Source of the DNA: Ruminococcus sp. CAG:563 | Lineage (GTDB): Bacteria > Bacillota > Clostridia > Oscillospirales > Acutalibacteraceae | Length of the DNA: 27,789 bases | Direction: 5' to 3' | Assembly (NCBI GenBank): GCA_000434915.1 | Contig: FR882082.1 | Coordinates: forward strand, 1 to 27,789 | In this document: positions 8,377-15,384 of the stretch, piece by piece | How the letters are laid out: each line of letters starts with the position of its first letter | How positions within the stretch are numbered: position 1 is the first letter of the stretch | Notes under the pieces: generated by a model | What the model saw: only the letters and a program-made list of their open reading frames with translations | The model's database searches: none | What the model was told of the DNA's origin: nothing | Position numbers and translations under genes: made by a program

Positions 8377-8410
8377 AAAAACAGAAGGCCGATTCATTTC
8401 GACCTTCTTT
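8375..8410. terminator. Bidirectional terminator between convergent operons
   Basis: Arms 8383-8388 and 8403-8408 pair (AGAAGG/CCTTCT), extended inward by 8390-8392 with 8399-8401. The single C/A mismatch on the plus strand becomes a G-U pair on the minus strand. The A7 run at 8375-8381 gives a U tract for minus-strand transcripts; TTTCTCTTT serves the plus strand. Confidence 0.75.
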
Positions 8411-8414
8411 CTCT

Positions 8415-9197
8415 TTATTTAAGTTCCTTTATAAGATTACCGGCTTCAAAAGCCTCAGTTGCATAATCAACGCATTTTGCTTCTACCGAGCAGCGTTCAC
8501 AGCCGGCAAATTTTAATGCATCAATAAAAGCTTGATAATCATACTCCTCTAAGCTTTTCGGAAATCTTCTCTTTAATCCGTCCGTTGACGTCGGATTGGA
8601 GAAATGCGCATGTCTGACAGAGCCTTTGAGCTGACGTATATCGTCGTTGTTATCATCAACCATGTGATATAAATCCGCAAGACACGCAATGTTGTCACTG
8701 CCCGAGAGAACGGCAAGCATTGTACCCTCTTTAACGGTATTTATCATATTGGTTTCTTCTTTTCTCAAGGGTTCGATGACAACGGTCATTCCGTATTTTT
8801 CGGCAATCGGCGAAACGACGGTTTTAAGGAAATCTCCGAGTTGGCGGAAGCCATCGGCGAAGCTTATTCCGTCGGGAACATTTCGTGCTGCGCTCGAACC
8901 AAAAACGATTACTTCAAGACCTATTTCCTTGCCTCTCGCCATTCCTTTTTCGATATATTCAACGTATTCTTTGCCCGAAAAATTGTGGCCGATAACCGGA
9001 AGATCGCCCGGTAAGAAGCAGTTTGCCGCTTCGCATTTTATATCGCTGTCCTTAAGAGCTTTTTTGAAGCATTGAAACATTTCCTCATCGGCTCTCGAGA
9101 GCAAGCTGAAGCCGCATTCCATATAATCAAAGCCTGCATCTTTGGCAATTTTAACATTCTGCGGGCTGTCGATGCCCATACACATTCCGTATCGCAT
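8415..9197 (-). CDS. Sugar phosphate isomerase/epimerase family protein (TIM barrel)
   Basis: A 260-residue protein of the xylose-isomerase-like / AP-endonuclease-2 TIM barrel family, which includes ketose epimerases, hydroxypyruvate isomerase and inosose enzymes. Seen in sequence: CMGIDSPQN at the first strand, IEPLRKEETN around 141-150, LADLYHM around 173-179, RHAHFSNPT around 195-203 and SVEAKC around 237-242. This is the Glu/Asp/His/Glu pattern (Glu142, Asp175, His196 or His198, Glu239) that binds a divalent metal in this family. The exact substrate cannot be assigned. ATG 9197 is preceded by AAGGAAGG, and a consensus promoter lies at 9227-9255. It is monocistronic and ends at the shared terminator near 8400. 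Confidence 0.88.
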   Translation of the reverse strand: MRYGMCMGIDSPQNVKIAKDAGFDYMECGFSLLSRADEEMFQCFKKALKDSDIKCEAANCFLPGDLPVIGHNFSGKEYVEYIEKGMARGKEIGLEVIVFGSSAARNVPDGISFADGFRQLGDFLKTVVSPIAEKYGMTVVIEPLRKEETNMINTVKEGTMLAVLSGSDNIACLADLYHMVDDNNDDIRQLKGSVRHAHFSNPTSTDGLKRRFPKSLEEYDYQAFIDALKFAGCERCSVEAKCVDYATEAFEAGNLIKELK

Positions 9198-9226
9198 ACA
9201 ATTTTACCTTCCTTTTTTATGACTTG

Positions 9227-9255
9227 ATTATACCATAAGGATAGAAAAGGGTCAA
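9227..9255 (-). promoter_or_regulatory. Consensus promoter of the isomerase/epimerase gene
   Basis: On the minus strand TTGACC (9250-9255) and TATAAT (9227-9232) are separated by 17 bases, with TGG before the -10 box (extended -10). It lies about 30 bases upstream of the ATG at 9197. Confidence 0.85.
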
Positions 9256-9530
9256 TATACATAATTCAACCGCCGACTTCACAGTCGACGGTTGTTATTC
9301 TTATGCAAAAGTCCGATTCAAGCCATCTTTCTGTTTTTCGAGGGATACTGATGCTTATAAAATCTCGAAGATTTTTGTCATATTCATCTCTTTGTCGGCA
9401 TATTATATAACGCCGTCCTATCAGAAAAGGGCGGCGTTTATCCGAAAATATCTTTTTTAGGCGGAATTTCTGCTGAAATAAAGTTTTTTTCTAAAATATG
9501 CTTGTACCGAAACAGAAAGGTGGGTAAACT
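9256..9530. other. Gene-free stretch with three hairpins upstream of the lysis cassette
   Basis: No open frame in this stretch looks like a gene. Three structures are visible. First, a hairpin with arms 9267-9278 and 9283-9294 (CAACCG...CGGTTG, one mismatch, TCAC loop), followed by a T-rich run. Second, a 7-bp stem at 9359-9365/9369-9375, which competes with a TTCGAG/CTCGAA pairing at 9337-9342/9364-9369. Third, a GC-rich hairpin with arms 9411-9418 and 9429-9436, followed by TTTAT. The first and third look like terminators but no plus-strand gene precedes them. A small RNA, a leader or relics of a lost gene would fit; I recognise no known RNA family. Promoter elements for the holin gene are weak here. 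Confidence 0.5.
9411..9440 (+). terminator. GC-rich terminator-like hairpin upstream of the holin gene
   Basis: CGCCGTCC (9411-9418) pairs with GGGCGGCG (9429-9436), including one G-U pair, around a 10-base loop, and is followed by TTTAT. With no gene upstream on this strand it may end a small transcript or protect the holin cassette from read-through. Confidence 0.5.
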
Positions 9531-9791
9531 ATGAAAAAAATAAATATCAAAGGTGTTTCCGTACAAACCTGGGCAAGAACGATTGTACTCTTGCTCGCAT
9601 TAATCAGCCAGCTTTGCGTTATTCTCGGCAAAAGAAGCGAAGCGATCGATGTTGATCAATGGCAGGAATATGCAACCTATATTCTAACCGTTATCGGTTC
9701 GGTCTGGTCATGGTGGAACAATAACAGCTTCACCGAAAAGGCACAGAAGGCCGACCGAATCATGAAAGGAGATGAGAGCGATGGCAACTAA
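9531..9791 (+). CDS. Phage holin, SPP1-like family
   Basis: An 86-residue membrane protein. It has two hydrophobic segments (about 14-32 and 47-64) and the WSWWNNNSFTEKAQKAD stretch characteristic of SPP1-type holins and their prophage relatives. Such proteins form membrane lesions that let an endolysin without a signal peptide reach the wall. The start at 9531 follows a strong AAAGGTGGG site. The final 11 bases overlap the lysozyme gene, and the lysozyme ribosome site AAAGGAG lies inside this reading frame, so the two are translationally coupled. No capsid, tail or terminase genes are near, so the cassette is either a remnant or domesticated. Confidence 0.88.
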   Translation: MKKINIKGVSVQTWARTIVLLLALISQLCVILGKRSEAIDVDQWQEYATYILTVIGSVWSWWNNNSFTEKAQKADRIMKGDESDGN

Positions 9792-10683
9792 AGGCGTTGA
9801 CGTATCTTATTGGCAGAAAACAATCGACTGGAACAAGGTCAAGGCCGACGGGATCAAGTTTGCAATAATCCGATGCGGCTACGGCAACGGCGGAGTCGAC
9901 TCGTACTTTGAGCGAAACGTCAAGGAATGTGAGCGAGTCGGAATCCCGTGGGGTGCATATTATTTCAGCTATGCCGAGTCGGTTGAGGAGGCAAAAAGAG
10001 AGCTTGATAACTGCCTTAAGCTGCTTAAAGGCAAGAAGCCCTCCTACCCTGTCTACTATGATCTTGAGGACGAAGCCACGACAGGCAGTCAGTCGAATTC
10101 GACCATTCTTAAAATGGCAAAGGTTTTTATCGACGGAATCGAGCAGGCCGGCTATTGGGCGGGTATTTATGCCAACACTAACTGGTTCAACACTCGTCTG
10201 ACTGATTCATGGTATGACAAAAAGGCTAAGTGGGTCGCACAGTATAATGATAAGAACACCTACAAAAAGTCATACGGCATATGGCAATACACTTCATCGG
10301 GCAAGGTGAAAGGAATCGACGGCAATACCGATCTCAATTACGGATATGTTGATTATCCGGCGTTGATTAACGGCAAAAAGCCCGACCCGACACCTGAAAT
10401 TGATATTCCAAAATCAAAAAACATCGGAGGAAACGATATGACAAGAGGATATTTCCGAAAGGGCGACGCCAATGAGGGCGTTTATGCTTACAAGCAGCTC
10501 TTGATTTCCCTGAAGAAGGCTAAGGTTATTACTCAGGGCGTTGATGATAACAACATCTTCGGCGACGGCACCGTTGAGGCTACTAAGCAGGTACAGCGAG
10601 CCGCAAAGATTGAGGTCGACGGCCTTGCGGGATCAAGGACGATCAGAGCTTGCTATGTGCTGCTCGTCGGTAAAATAAGCTAA
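9781..10683 (+). CDS. GH25 lysozyme (endolysin) with C-terminal peptidoglycan-binding-like domain
   Basis: Muramidase that cuts the MurNAc-GlcNAc bond of peptidoglycan. The GH25 barrel covers residues 3-192: Asp7 in GVDVSYWQ, the Asp94/Glu96 pair in YYDLEDE, then AGIYANTNWF, WVAQYN and IWQYTSSG. A short Pro/Asp linker (about 200-215) leads to a PG_binding_1-like segment (about 225-297) with FGDGTVEATKQVQ and VDGLAGSRTI. There is no signal peptide, so exit depends on the holin whose gene overlaps it. I chose ATG 9781 rather than 9772 because AAAGGAG (9765-9771) abuts 9772 but is correctly spaced for 9781. The product is 300 residues, the usual size for Firmicutes phage endolysins. Confidence 0.93.
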   Translation: MATKGVDVSYWQKTIDWNKVKADGIKFAIIRCGYGNGGVDSYFERNVKECERVGIPWGAYYFSYAESVEEAKRELDNCLKLLKGKKPSYPVYYDLEDEATTGSQSNSTILKMAKVFIDGIEQAGYWAGIYANTNWFNTRLTDSWYDKKAKWVAQYNDKNTYKKSYGIWQYTSSGKVKGIDGNTDLNYGYVDYPALINGKKPDPTPEIDIPKSKNIGGNDMTRGYFRKGDANEGVYAYKQLLISLKKAKVITQGVDDNNIFGDGTVEATKQVQRAAKIEVDGLAGSRTIRACYVLLVGKIS

Positions 10684-10686
10684 AAA

Positions 10687-10729
10687 ATGGGTGCAGAAGC
10701 CTGCTATGGGTTTCTGCACCGTTTCTTTT
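10687..10729. terminator. Bidirectional terminator between lysozyme and XRE genes
   Basis: A 12-bp stem (10690-10701 with 10709-10720, one G-T pair) has a 7-base loop and is followed by GTTTCTTTTGTT on the plus strand. The A6 run at 10682-10687 supplies a U tract for the convergent minus-strand regulator gene. Confidence 0.85.
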
Positions 10730-10733
10730 GTTA

Positions 10734-11132
10734 TTAAAGTTTTACATTTCCTTCGGGAAAAAGATGTTTAAGTATCTTTTTCTTCTCCTTATCGGAAAGT
10801 GTTCTGAATTTTCCGACAATTTCCTTTTCGATAGGATGCAAATCGGTTATTCTTGAAAGCGGAGTTTCCGCAGAATCTTCGTCCTCTTCCTGAGGGTCAT
10901 GAAGCTTTATCGAAGTATTGTCGTCAAAAATCAAGTATTCAAGACCGACATTGTATATGCTTGCAAGCTTTCTCATAACCTGAAGCGGAGGATTTGCGAT
11001 TCCGTTTTCATATTTTGAGAATGACGTTCTGCTCATTCCGAGTATATTTGCAACGTCATCCTGCGTCATTTTAAATTCTTTACGAAGCTTCAGAAGTTTT
11101 TTTCCTAATTCCGGATTTGGGGGATTAATCAT
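10734..11132 (-). CDS. XRE-family helix-turn-helix transcriptional regulator
   Basis: A 132-residue DNA-binding protein. The HTH_3 domain covers residues 6-66: LGKKLLKLRKEFKMTQDDVA, then LGMSRTSFSKYENG as the recognition helix and start of the next turn, ending GLEYLIF. The C-terminal half (70-132) is acidic, then Lys-rich, with no recognised peptidase or ligand domain, so a phage CI-type self-cleavage mechanism is unlikely. The ATG at 11132 has AGGAGA upstream. It converges on the holin-lysozyme pair and diverges from the HAD phosphatase. The 194-base divergent region carries repeats (11224-11240) and a palindrome (11253-11280) that it may bind. Whether it controls itself, the phosphatase operon or the lysis genes is open. 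Confidence 0.9.
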   Translation of the reverse strand: MINPPNPELGKKLLKLRKEFKMTQDDVANILGMSRTSFSKYENGIANPPLQVMRKLASIYNVGLEYLIFDDNTSIKLHDPQEEDEDSAETPLSRITDLHPIEKEIVGKFRTLSDKEKKKILKHLFPEGNVKL

Positions 11133-11223
11133 TGCTCTCTTCTCCTAAGCATTAAAATTACTTATAATATAACACATAAATCTTAAAAAGTACAGGAAAA
11201 AATAACTAATTCCGAAAATATTA

Positions 11224-11240
11224 TCGAATTACGTCGAATT
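11224..11240. repeat. Two TCGAATT direct repeats 10 bp apart
   Basis: TCGAATT occurs at 11224-11230 and 11234-11240, exactly one helical turn apart, between the divergent XRE and HAD genes. The spacing suits two protein subunits on the same DNA face. A related TCCGAAAA lies at 11211-11218. An operator is inferred only. Confidence 0.45.
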
Positions 11241-11252
11241 TTCTTTTATTTT

Positions 11253-11291
11253 GTCGTTTCAGTTGATAAATAGAGACGACTGTGTTATAAT
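11253..11291 (+). promoter_or_regulatory. Strong promoter of the HAD gene with overlapping palindrome
   Basis: TTGATA (11263-11268) and TATAAT (11286-11291) are 17 bases apart, with TGT making an extended -10. GTCGTTTC (11253-11260) and GAGACGAC (11273-11280) form an inverted repeat, 7 of 8 positions matching, around the -35 box. A repressor bound there would block RNA polymerase. The adjacent XRE regulator is the obvious candidate, by inference. Confidence 0.75.
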
Positions 11292-11326
11292 TTTACGGTC
11301 ATATTTTTTCCTGAAAGAGGCTTATT

Positions 11327-12118
11327 ATGTTTGATAAAGAAATATTCAAGGATGTAAAATATTATGTCGCCGACCTCGACGGAACGGTTTATCTCGGCAA
11401 TGAATTAATTGACGGAGCAAAGGAGTTCTTTGACCTCGTTAAAGAAAATGGAAAGGATTTTTATTTTTTGACGAACAATTCATCAAACAATTCAAAGGTT
11501 TGCCTCGAAAAACTTGTTAAAATGAACTTCCCTGTTCCGGAGGAAAAAATAATCATTTCAACGCATGTTGCAATTAATTATATCAAAAAGAACTACCCCG
11601 GCAAATCGGTATATCTTATCGGAAACAGCCGTTTGCTTTATGATTTCGAGAAATCGGGTATTACTCTCACCTCGGACATGCCCGACATTGTTGTACTCGG
11701 TCTTGACGACACTCTCAACTATGAAAAAATCCGCAAGGGCTGTAATTATATAATCAAAGGGGCAAAATTCATTGTCACTCATCCCGATATCAAAGCACCT
11801 ATGGGCGACGATTATATGCCCGACGCCGGCTCAATGATGGCACTTTTTTCAACCTGTACAGGCGTGGAGCCGCTTGTTATGGGCAAACCCGAGGTATACA
11901 CAGCGGACTATCTGACCGAGCTGCTTTGCTGCAAACGTGAAGAAATCTGCTTTATCGGCGATTCCCTCGCAGCGGACATCGCTCTCGGCGTCCGTCACGG
12001 CATGAAAACCGCCTGCGTTTTGACGGGAGTTACAACCCCCGAAATATATAAAAAATCGGATATTAAAGCCGATGTCTGCGTTGATTCCATAAAAGATCTT
12101 TGTGCGATTTTTCGGTAA
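11327..12118 (+). CDS. HAD-IIA family phosphatase (NagD/AraL-like)
   Basis: A cytosolic 263-residue hydrolase of the HAD superfamily, class IIA cap, as in NagD, AraL and 4-nitrophenylphosphatase-type enzymes that dephosphorylate small sugar or nucleotide phosphates. Motif I is ADLDGT with nucleophile Asp16 and Asp18; motif II is LTNNSSN (Thr49); motif III is Lys187 in MGKPEVY; motif IV is FIGDSLAAD (Asp212). The C2-type cap lies between motifs II and III. GAAAGAGG precedes ATG 11327. It begins the transcript that continues into queT after 62 bases containing a riboswitch-like element. The physiological substrate is not predictable. Confidence 0.92.
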   Translation: MFDKEIFKDVKYYVADLDGTVYLGNELIDGAKEFFDLVKENGKDFYFLTNNSSNNSKVCLEKLVKMNFPVPEEKIIISTHVAINYIKKNYPGKSVYLIGNSRLLYDFEKSGITLTSDMPDIVVLGLDDTLNYEKIRKGCNYIIKGAKFIVTHPDIKAPMGDDYMPDAGSMMALFSTCTGVEPLVMGKPEVYTADYLTELLCCKREEICFIGDSLAADIALGVRHGMKTACVLTGVTTPEIYKKSDIKADVCVDSIKDLCAIFR

Positions 12119-12129
12119 AAAACGGCAAA

Positions 12130-12172
12130 AAGTCAGTTCGAAACCATCCTGACTTAAAATAAAACTAAGGAG
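12130..12172 (+). promoter_or_regulatory. PreQ1-I-like riboswitch upstream of queT
   Basis: A 6-bp stem AGTCAG (12131-12136) / CTGACT (12149-12154) encloses a 12-base loop beginning TTC and ending in C (12148), as in the Bacillus preQ1-I aptamer. An A-rich single strand follows, ending AAAACTAAGGAG (12161-12172). In this class the tail folds back into the loop as a pseudoknot when preQ1 binds. Here the tail contains the queT ribosome site (AAGGAG, 12167-12172), so ligand should block translation. The call rests on layout, loop length, tail sequence and the downstream gene; I could not run a covariance search. Confidence 0.7.
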
Positions 12173-12180
12173 CTAAAAAA

Positions 12181-12696
12181 ATGAAGAAGATGAAAAAAGG
12201 TACGGCATACACCGTACAAGGTGCGCTGATTGCGGCGATTTATGCGGCGTTGACTTACGCCGTTGCCCCTCTGTCATTCGGTGCAACACAGTTCAGAATT
12301 TCCGAGGCGTTAACGGTGCTTCCGGTATTCACTCCGGCGGCAATCCCGGGTCTTGCGATCGGGTGCATAATTGCCAATATAGGAAGTCCTTACGGGCCGA
12401 TTGACATTGTTCTCGGAACTCTTGCAACCGTTCTTGCCGCATTGATGACAAGACTGACAAGAAACATTAAATTCAAGAACATTCCCCTGCTGTCGCTTAT
12501 TTTCCCGACAATTTTTAACGGAATAATAATCGGAGCGGAAATAATGATGTTCACTCCCGGTCAGGCAGGAATTGTAGGATTTTTCACTTCCGCTTCGGGA
12601 GTTGCTCTCGGTGAGGTAGTTGTTTGCTACACTCTCGGAATCCTGCTTTATATCGGACTTGATAAAACCAATGTATTTAAAAAGCTTGGTGATTAA
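12181..12696 (+). CDS. queT: QueT, queuosine-precursor ECF transporter substrate-binding subunit
   Basis: A hydrophobic 171-residue S-component of an energy-coupling-factor transporter, predicted to import a queuosine precursor such as preQ1 or preQ0. Family signatures are seen in order: VQGALIAAIYAALT at the first helix, the strongly conserved FGATQFRISEALTVLP (about 38-53), PAAIPGLAIGCIIAN and LGTLATVLAAL. About five to six membrane helices are expected. The ECF ATPases and T-component are not in the window, as usual for group II S-components that share a common module. The preQ1-I-like leader overlapping its ribosome site supports the substrate assignment. The next gene starts on the base after its stop codon. 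Confidence 0.93.
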   Translation: MKKMKKGTAYTVQGALIAAIYAALTYAVAPLSFGATQFRISEALTVLPVFTPAAIPGLAIGCIIANIGSPYGPIDIVLGTLATVLAALMTRLTRNIKFKNIPLLSLIFPTIFNGIIIGAEIMMFTPGQAGIVGFFTSASGVALGEVVVCYTLGILLYIGLDKTNVFKKLGD

Positions 12697-13782
12697 ATGA
12701 AAATCGGATTTTTGATAAAGGATTTATCCTTCGGCGGAGCTGAAAGAGCGACCGTATCGCTTGCCAATTACTTCGCTTTGCATTCTCAGGACGTTGAAAT
12801 TATAACATTTAAAGGCAGCGAAAGCTTTTACCCTCTTGAGGAGCTTGTAACCGTTTACACCGCCGATCTCGGCGAGCTTGAGCAATCGGCTTCTCTCAAA
12901 AGACTTTTCGGCTCGATAAAAAGAATCTTCAGAATAAGAAAAATTGTTAAATCTCAGCAGCTTGACGTTCTTATCGGTATGAGCTTTGCCATGACGTGGT
13001 ACACGGTGCTTGCAACAATGTTTACCAAAACAAAATCCGTAGGCACGGAGCGAAGCAATCCATACAGGTATAAGGCTACTAAGCTTAACACCTTTCTGAG
13101 AAAATTCTTTTATAATTTCACTGACGGCTATATTTTTCAAACACGCAGAGCGGCTCAGTTTTTCGGCAATAAGAAAAGCGAGCGAGATATAATAATTCCT
13201 AACGCCATTTTCAATGAAACCGTTTATTCCCTCTCACCTCCGGCCGAGCGGAAGAAAATAATCTGCGCAACCGGCAGACTGATAAAACTGAAACGGTTTG
13301 ATATGCTGATCGATGCTTTTGCAAAAATCGCAGATCAAATCCCCGGCTATATGCTGTTCATTTTCGGCGAGGGCGAGGAGAAGAACGACCTTGAAAATCA
13401 GATTGAATATCTCGGATTAAAAGACCGGATTATTCTTGCAGGAACCGACCCTCAGGCGGTTAAATTCGTAAATTACGCTTCGGTTTTCGTTCTCTCTTCC
13501 GATTTTGAGGGAATGCCAAACGCTCTGCTTGAAGCTCTTGCAATGGGCGTTCCGTGCGTTTCTACACGCTGCGAAATGGGTCCGGACGAGCTTATTGAGG
13601 ACAGAGTGAGCGGAATACTTACGGACGTCGGAAGCAGCGAACAGCTCAGCGAAGCGATGCTTGAAATTATCCAAAATCCCGATTTTGCAAAGAAGCTTTC
13701 GGAAAACGGAAGAAAGCTTCTCAAAACTCATTCGATTGAAAGCATCAGCCGTCAATGGCTTGATTATTTAAACAGGATATAG
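12697..13782 (+). CDS. Glycosyltransferase family 4
   Basis: A GT-B fold retaining glycosyltransferase of 361 residues that moves a sugar from an NDP-sugar to a cell-surface or capsule-type acceptor. The N-terminal Rossmann domain has the glycine-rich SFGGAERATVSLA (11-23) typical of GT4. The C-terminal donor domain has CATGRLIKLKRFDMLI (190-205), FGEGEEKNDLE and the EGMPNALLE motif (Glu271 and Glu279, E-x7-E). No membrane helix is seen, so the enzyme probably acts at the cytoplasmic face. ATG 12697 directly follows the queT stop, with only a weak GGTG site, suggesting translational coupling. Its relation to queuosine uptake is not obvious. A strong terminator follows. Confidence 0.92.
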   Translation: MKIGFLIKDLSFGGAERATVSLANYFALHSQDVEIITFKGSESFYPLEELVTVYTADLGELEQSASLKRLFGSIKRIFRIRKIVKSQQLDVLIGMSFAMTWYTVLATMFTKTKSVGTERSNPYRYKATKLNTFLRKFFYNFTDGYIFQTRRAAQFFGNKKSERDIIIPNAIFNETVYSLSPPAERKKIICATGRLIKLKRFDMLIDAFAKIADQIPGYMLFIFGEGEEKNDLENQIEYLGLKDRIILAGTDPQAVKFVNYASVFVLSSDFEGMPNALLEALAMGVPCVSTRCEMGPDELIEDRVSGILTDVGSSEQLSEAMLEIIQNPDFAKKLSENGRKLLKTHSIESISRQWLDYLNRI

Positions 13783-13798
13783 TTTTATAAAATTTACA

Positions 13799-13841
13799 GC
13801 GGCAAAGCTCATTTGATGGTCTGAGCTTTGCCGCCTTTTTT
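13799..13841 (+). terminator. Strong intrinsic terminator after the glycosyltransferase
   Basis: A perfect 13-bp stem (13799-13811 with 13822-13834, GCGGCAAAGCTCA and its complement) has a 10-base loop and is followed by CTTTTTTATT. It also lies just downstream of the convergent GtrII gene and may act on both strands, though the minus-strand U tract is weaker. Confidence 0.92.
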
Positions 13842-15384
13842 ATTCGAATTTAACAACCAACACGCCGTCAATGTTCTGAATATAGCCCTTGTTCGGATAG
13901 GTAGGCATAGCCTTAACTCTTTCATCCAGTGTTAAATCCTTTTCACTGTAATTGATCGGATAGTTCAAATAATAGGTGAAGAATTTTTTATAGGAATTAT
14001 AGATATCCAAACGTGAACTTTGATAAAACGATGATCTGAAGGTAAGGCCGATAGGCAGCTCGGGAGCAAGGTCAAAGCCTTCGTAAATGCTGAATACCTC
14101 AGGAACGCCGATAAACATGACGGGAGTCACACCGACCGAATAGTCGTCACGCTCCTCCAAATCGTCAACAACTCTTGTCATAAGAGAGACTGTTGCCGTT
14201 TTTTCCATATCCTTTTTAAGATAAAATGTGTTTGAAACAACAACGTTATTGAAGCCGATTATTGCACAAAGTGCAACAGCAACAATGTTAATCGACTTTA
14301 TATTCTTCTCTCGATTGAACATGTAAATCATAACAAGTGCGAAAATATAAAGGAAATTGAACGAATAAGTCATCAAATCATGTTCACTTCCGCTTTTGAT
14401 AGTCAGACAAATTAAATTGAGCGAAAGCGGCAATGCCGCAAGTAAAAGAAGTGAAACGACTTTTTCTCCCGTCTTGCCTTTGCCAAGCTTGAAAATCATG
14501 ATTAAGCAGAGAGCTACGCCGATGGCAATTAACAAAATATCGGCGATGCCGACTATCGGAAGCTCATAAATTGTTCCCGGCTTTACAACATCATGAATAA
14601 GCTTATAAAGCATTACCTTCAGGCTGACAATAATTGATGTATATTCGCCCGAAAAAGCGTCTGTTCTGCCCTCGATTTGAACATTGAAAAACTTACAAGA
14701 AAGCTTGTATATAAGATAATAAGCAACAACGCTGAGCACAAACGAGACAATGGCTATTATTCCCCTTTTGAGCACCTGAGAATACTTGCTGCCCTCAAGA
14801 AGATTCTTCAATGAAGCTATGATGACTATCGCAAACGCAACCTCAATATAGCTCTGATACAATCCGAGCGAAAGCACGCCGGATAAAAAAGCAAGCAAAT
14901 ACCAGCCCGGTTTATCCTTTTTCATCAAAATATAGGCAGCCAGACTTGCGAAGAAAAGAGCAAGCATATCGTAGTCAAGCTCATAGATATATGTTGCGGT
15001 CATCGAATAAATCGTTCTGTTCGTGACCATGAATATTGAAACGAGAATAATCATAGCCTTTGAATCAATTTGTATTGTTTCAAGGATAAGATAAAGCGAA
15101 GCTGCTATCAGAAACAATGAAACTATACCGATCAGCCAAGGTAAAGCAATCTGTCCCCTGATCTTCATAATCAAGGGAACAACAAAACGGCCCAATGCAA
15201 GCTTCCATTTGATCTCAGTCATATCTGAATAAAGCGCATTCAGAGAATCATGCGAAAATGAGCTGTGGAAGAATTGATATGCATGGGCAATCAGACCGAT
15301 AGTAACGGTGACAATAACGCAATACAAAAATTTATCTCGCTTTTCGGAAGTGTTTAAAAACGATTTCTTTTTTATTAGCTCCAT
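13840..15384 (-). CDS. GtrII-like membrane glucosyltransferase
   Basis: An integral membrane protein of 514 residues with about ten to eleven hydrophobic helices. It resembles the GtrII glucosyl transferase family (Pfam GtrII), which transfers glucose from a polyprenyl carrier to surface polysaccharide outside the membrane. Supporting stretches are FSHDSLNALYSD in the first periplasmic/extracellular loop (with the Asp typical of GT-C enzymes), the GRFVVPLI segment, TYIYELDYDMLALFFASLAAYIL and SLGLYQSYIEVA. The C-terminal 120 residues form an extracellular soluble part. The start codon follows the stop of the upstream aldolase gene directly, and its ribosome site AGGGAGAT lies in that gene, so the two are coupled. 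The acceptor glycan is unknown. Confidence 0.85.
   Translation of the reverse strand: MELIKKKSFLNTSEKRDKFLYCVIVTVTIGLIAHAYQFFHSSFSHDSLNALYSDMTEIKWKLALGRFVVPLIMKIRGQIALPWLIGIVSLFLIAASLYLILETIQIDSKAMIILVSIFMVTNRTIYSMTATYIYELDYDMLALFFASLAAYILMKKDKPGWYLLAFLSGVLSLGLYQSYIEVAFAIVIIASLKNLLEGSKYSQVLKRGIIAIVSFVLSVVAYYLIYKLSCKFFNVQIEGRTDAFSGEYTSIIVSLKVMLYKLIHDVVKPGTIYELPIVGIADILLIAIGVALCLIMIFKLGKGKTGEKVVSLLLLAALPLSLNLICLTIKSGSEHDLMTYSFNFLYIFALVMIYMFNREKNIKSINIVAVALCAIIGFNNVVVSNTFYLKKDMEKTATVSLMTRVVDDLEERDDYSVGVTPVMFIGVPEVFSIYEGFDLAPELPIGLTFRSSFYQSSRLDIYNSYKKFFTYYLNYPINYSEKDLTLDERVKAMPTYPNKGYIQNIDGVLVVKFE

Noticed and set aside
9267..9294. Dispersed repeat family formed by the two ATTCAACCG...CGGTTGTT hairpins (9267 and 24824)
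   Set aside because: Only the outer arms match and the loops and inner stems differ; two similar terminator-like hairpins are not enough to call a repeat element.
9531..11132. A full prophage or integrated element
   Set aside because: Only holin, endolysin and an XRE regulator are present; no integrase, structural genes or flanking direct repeats were seen.
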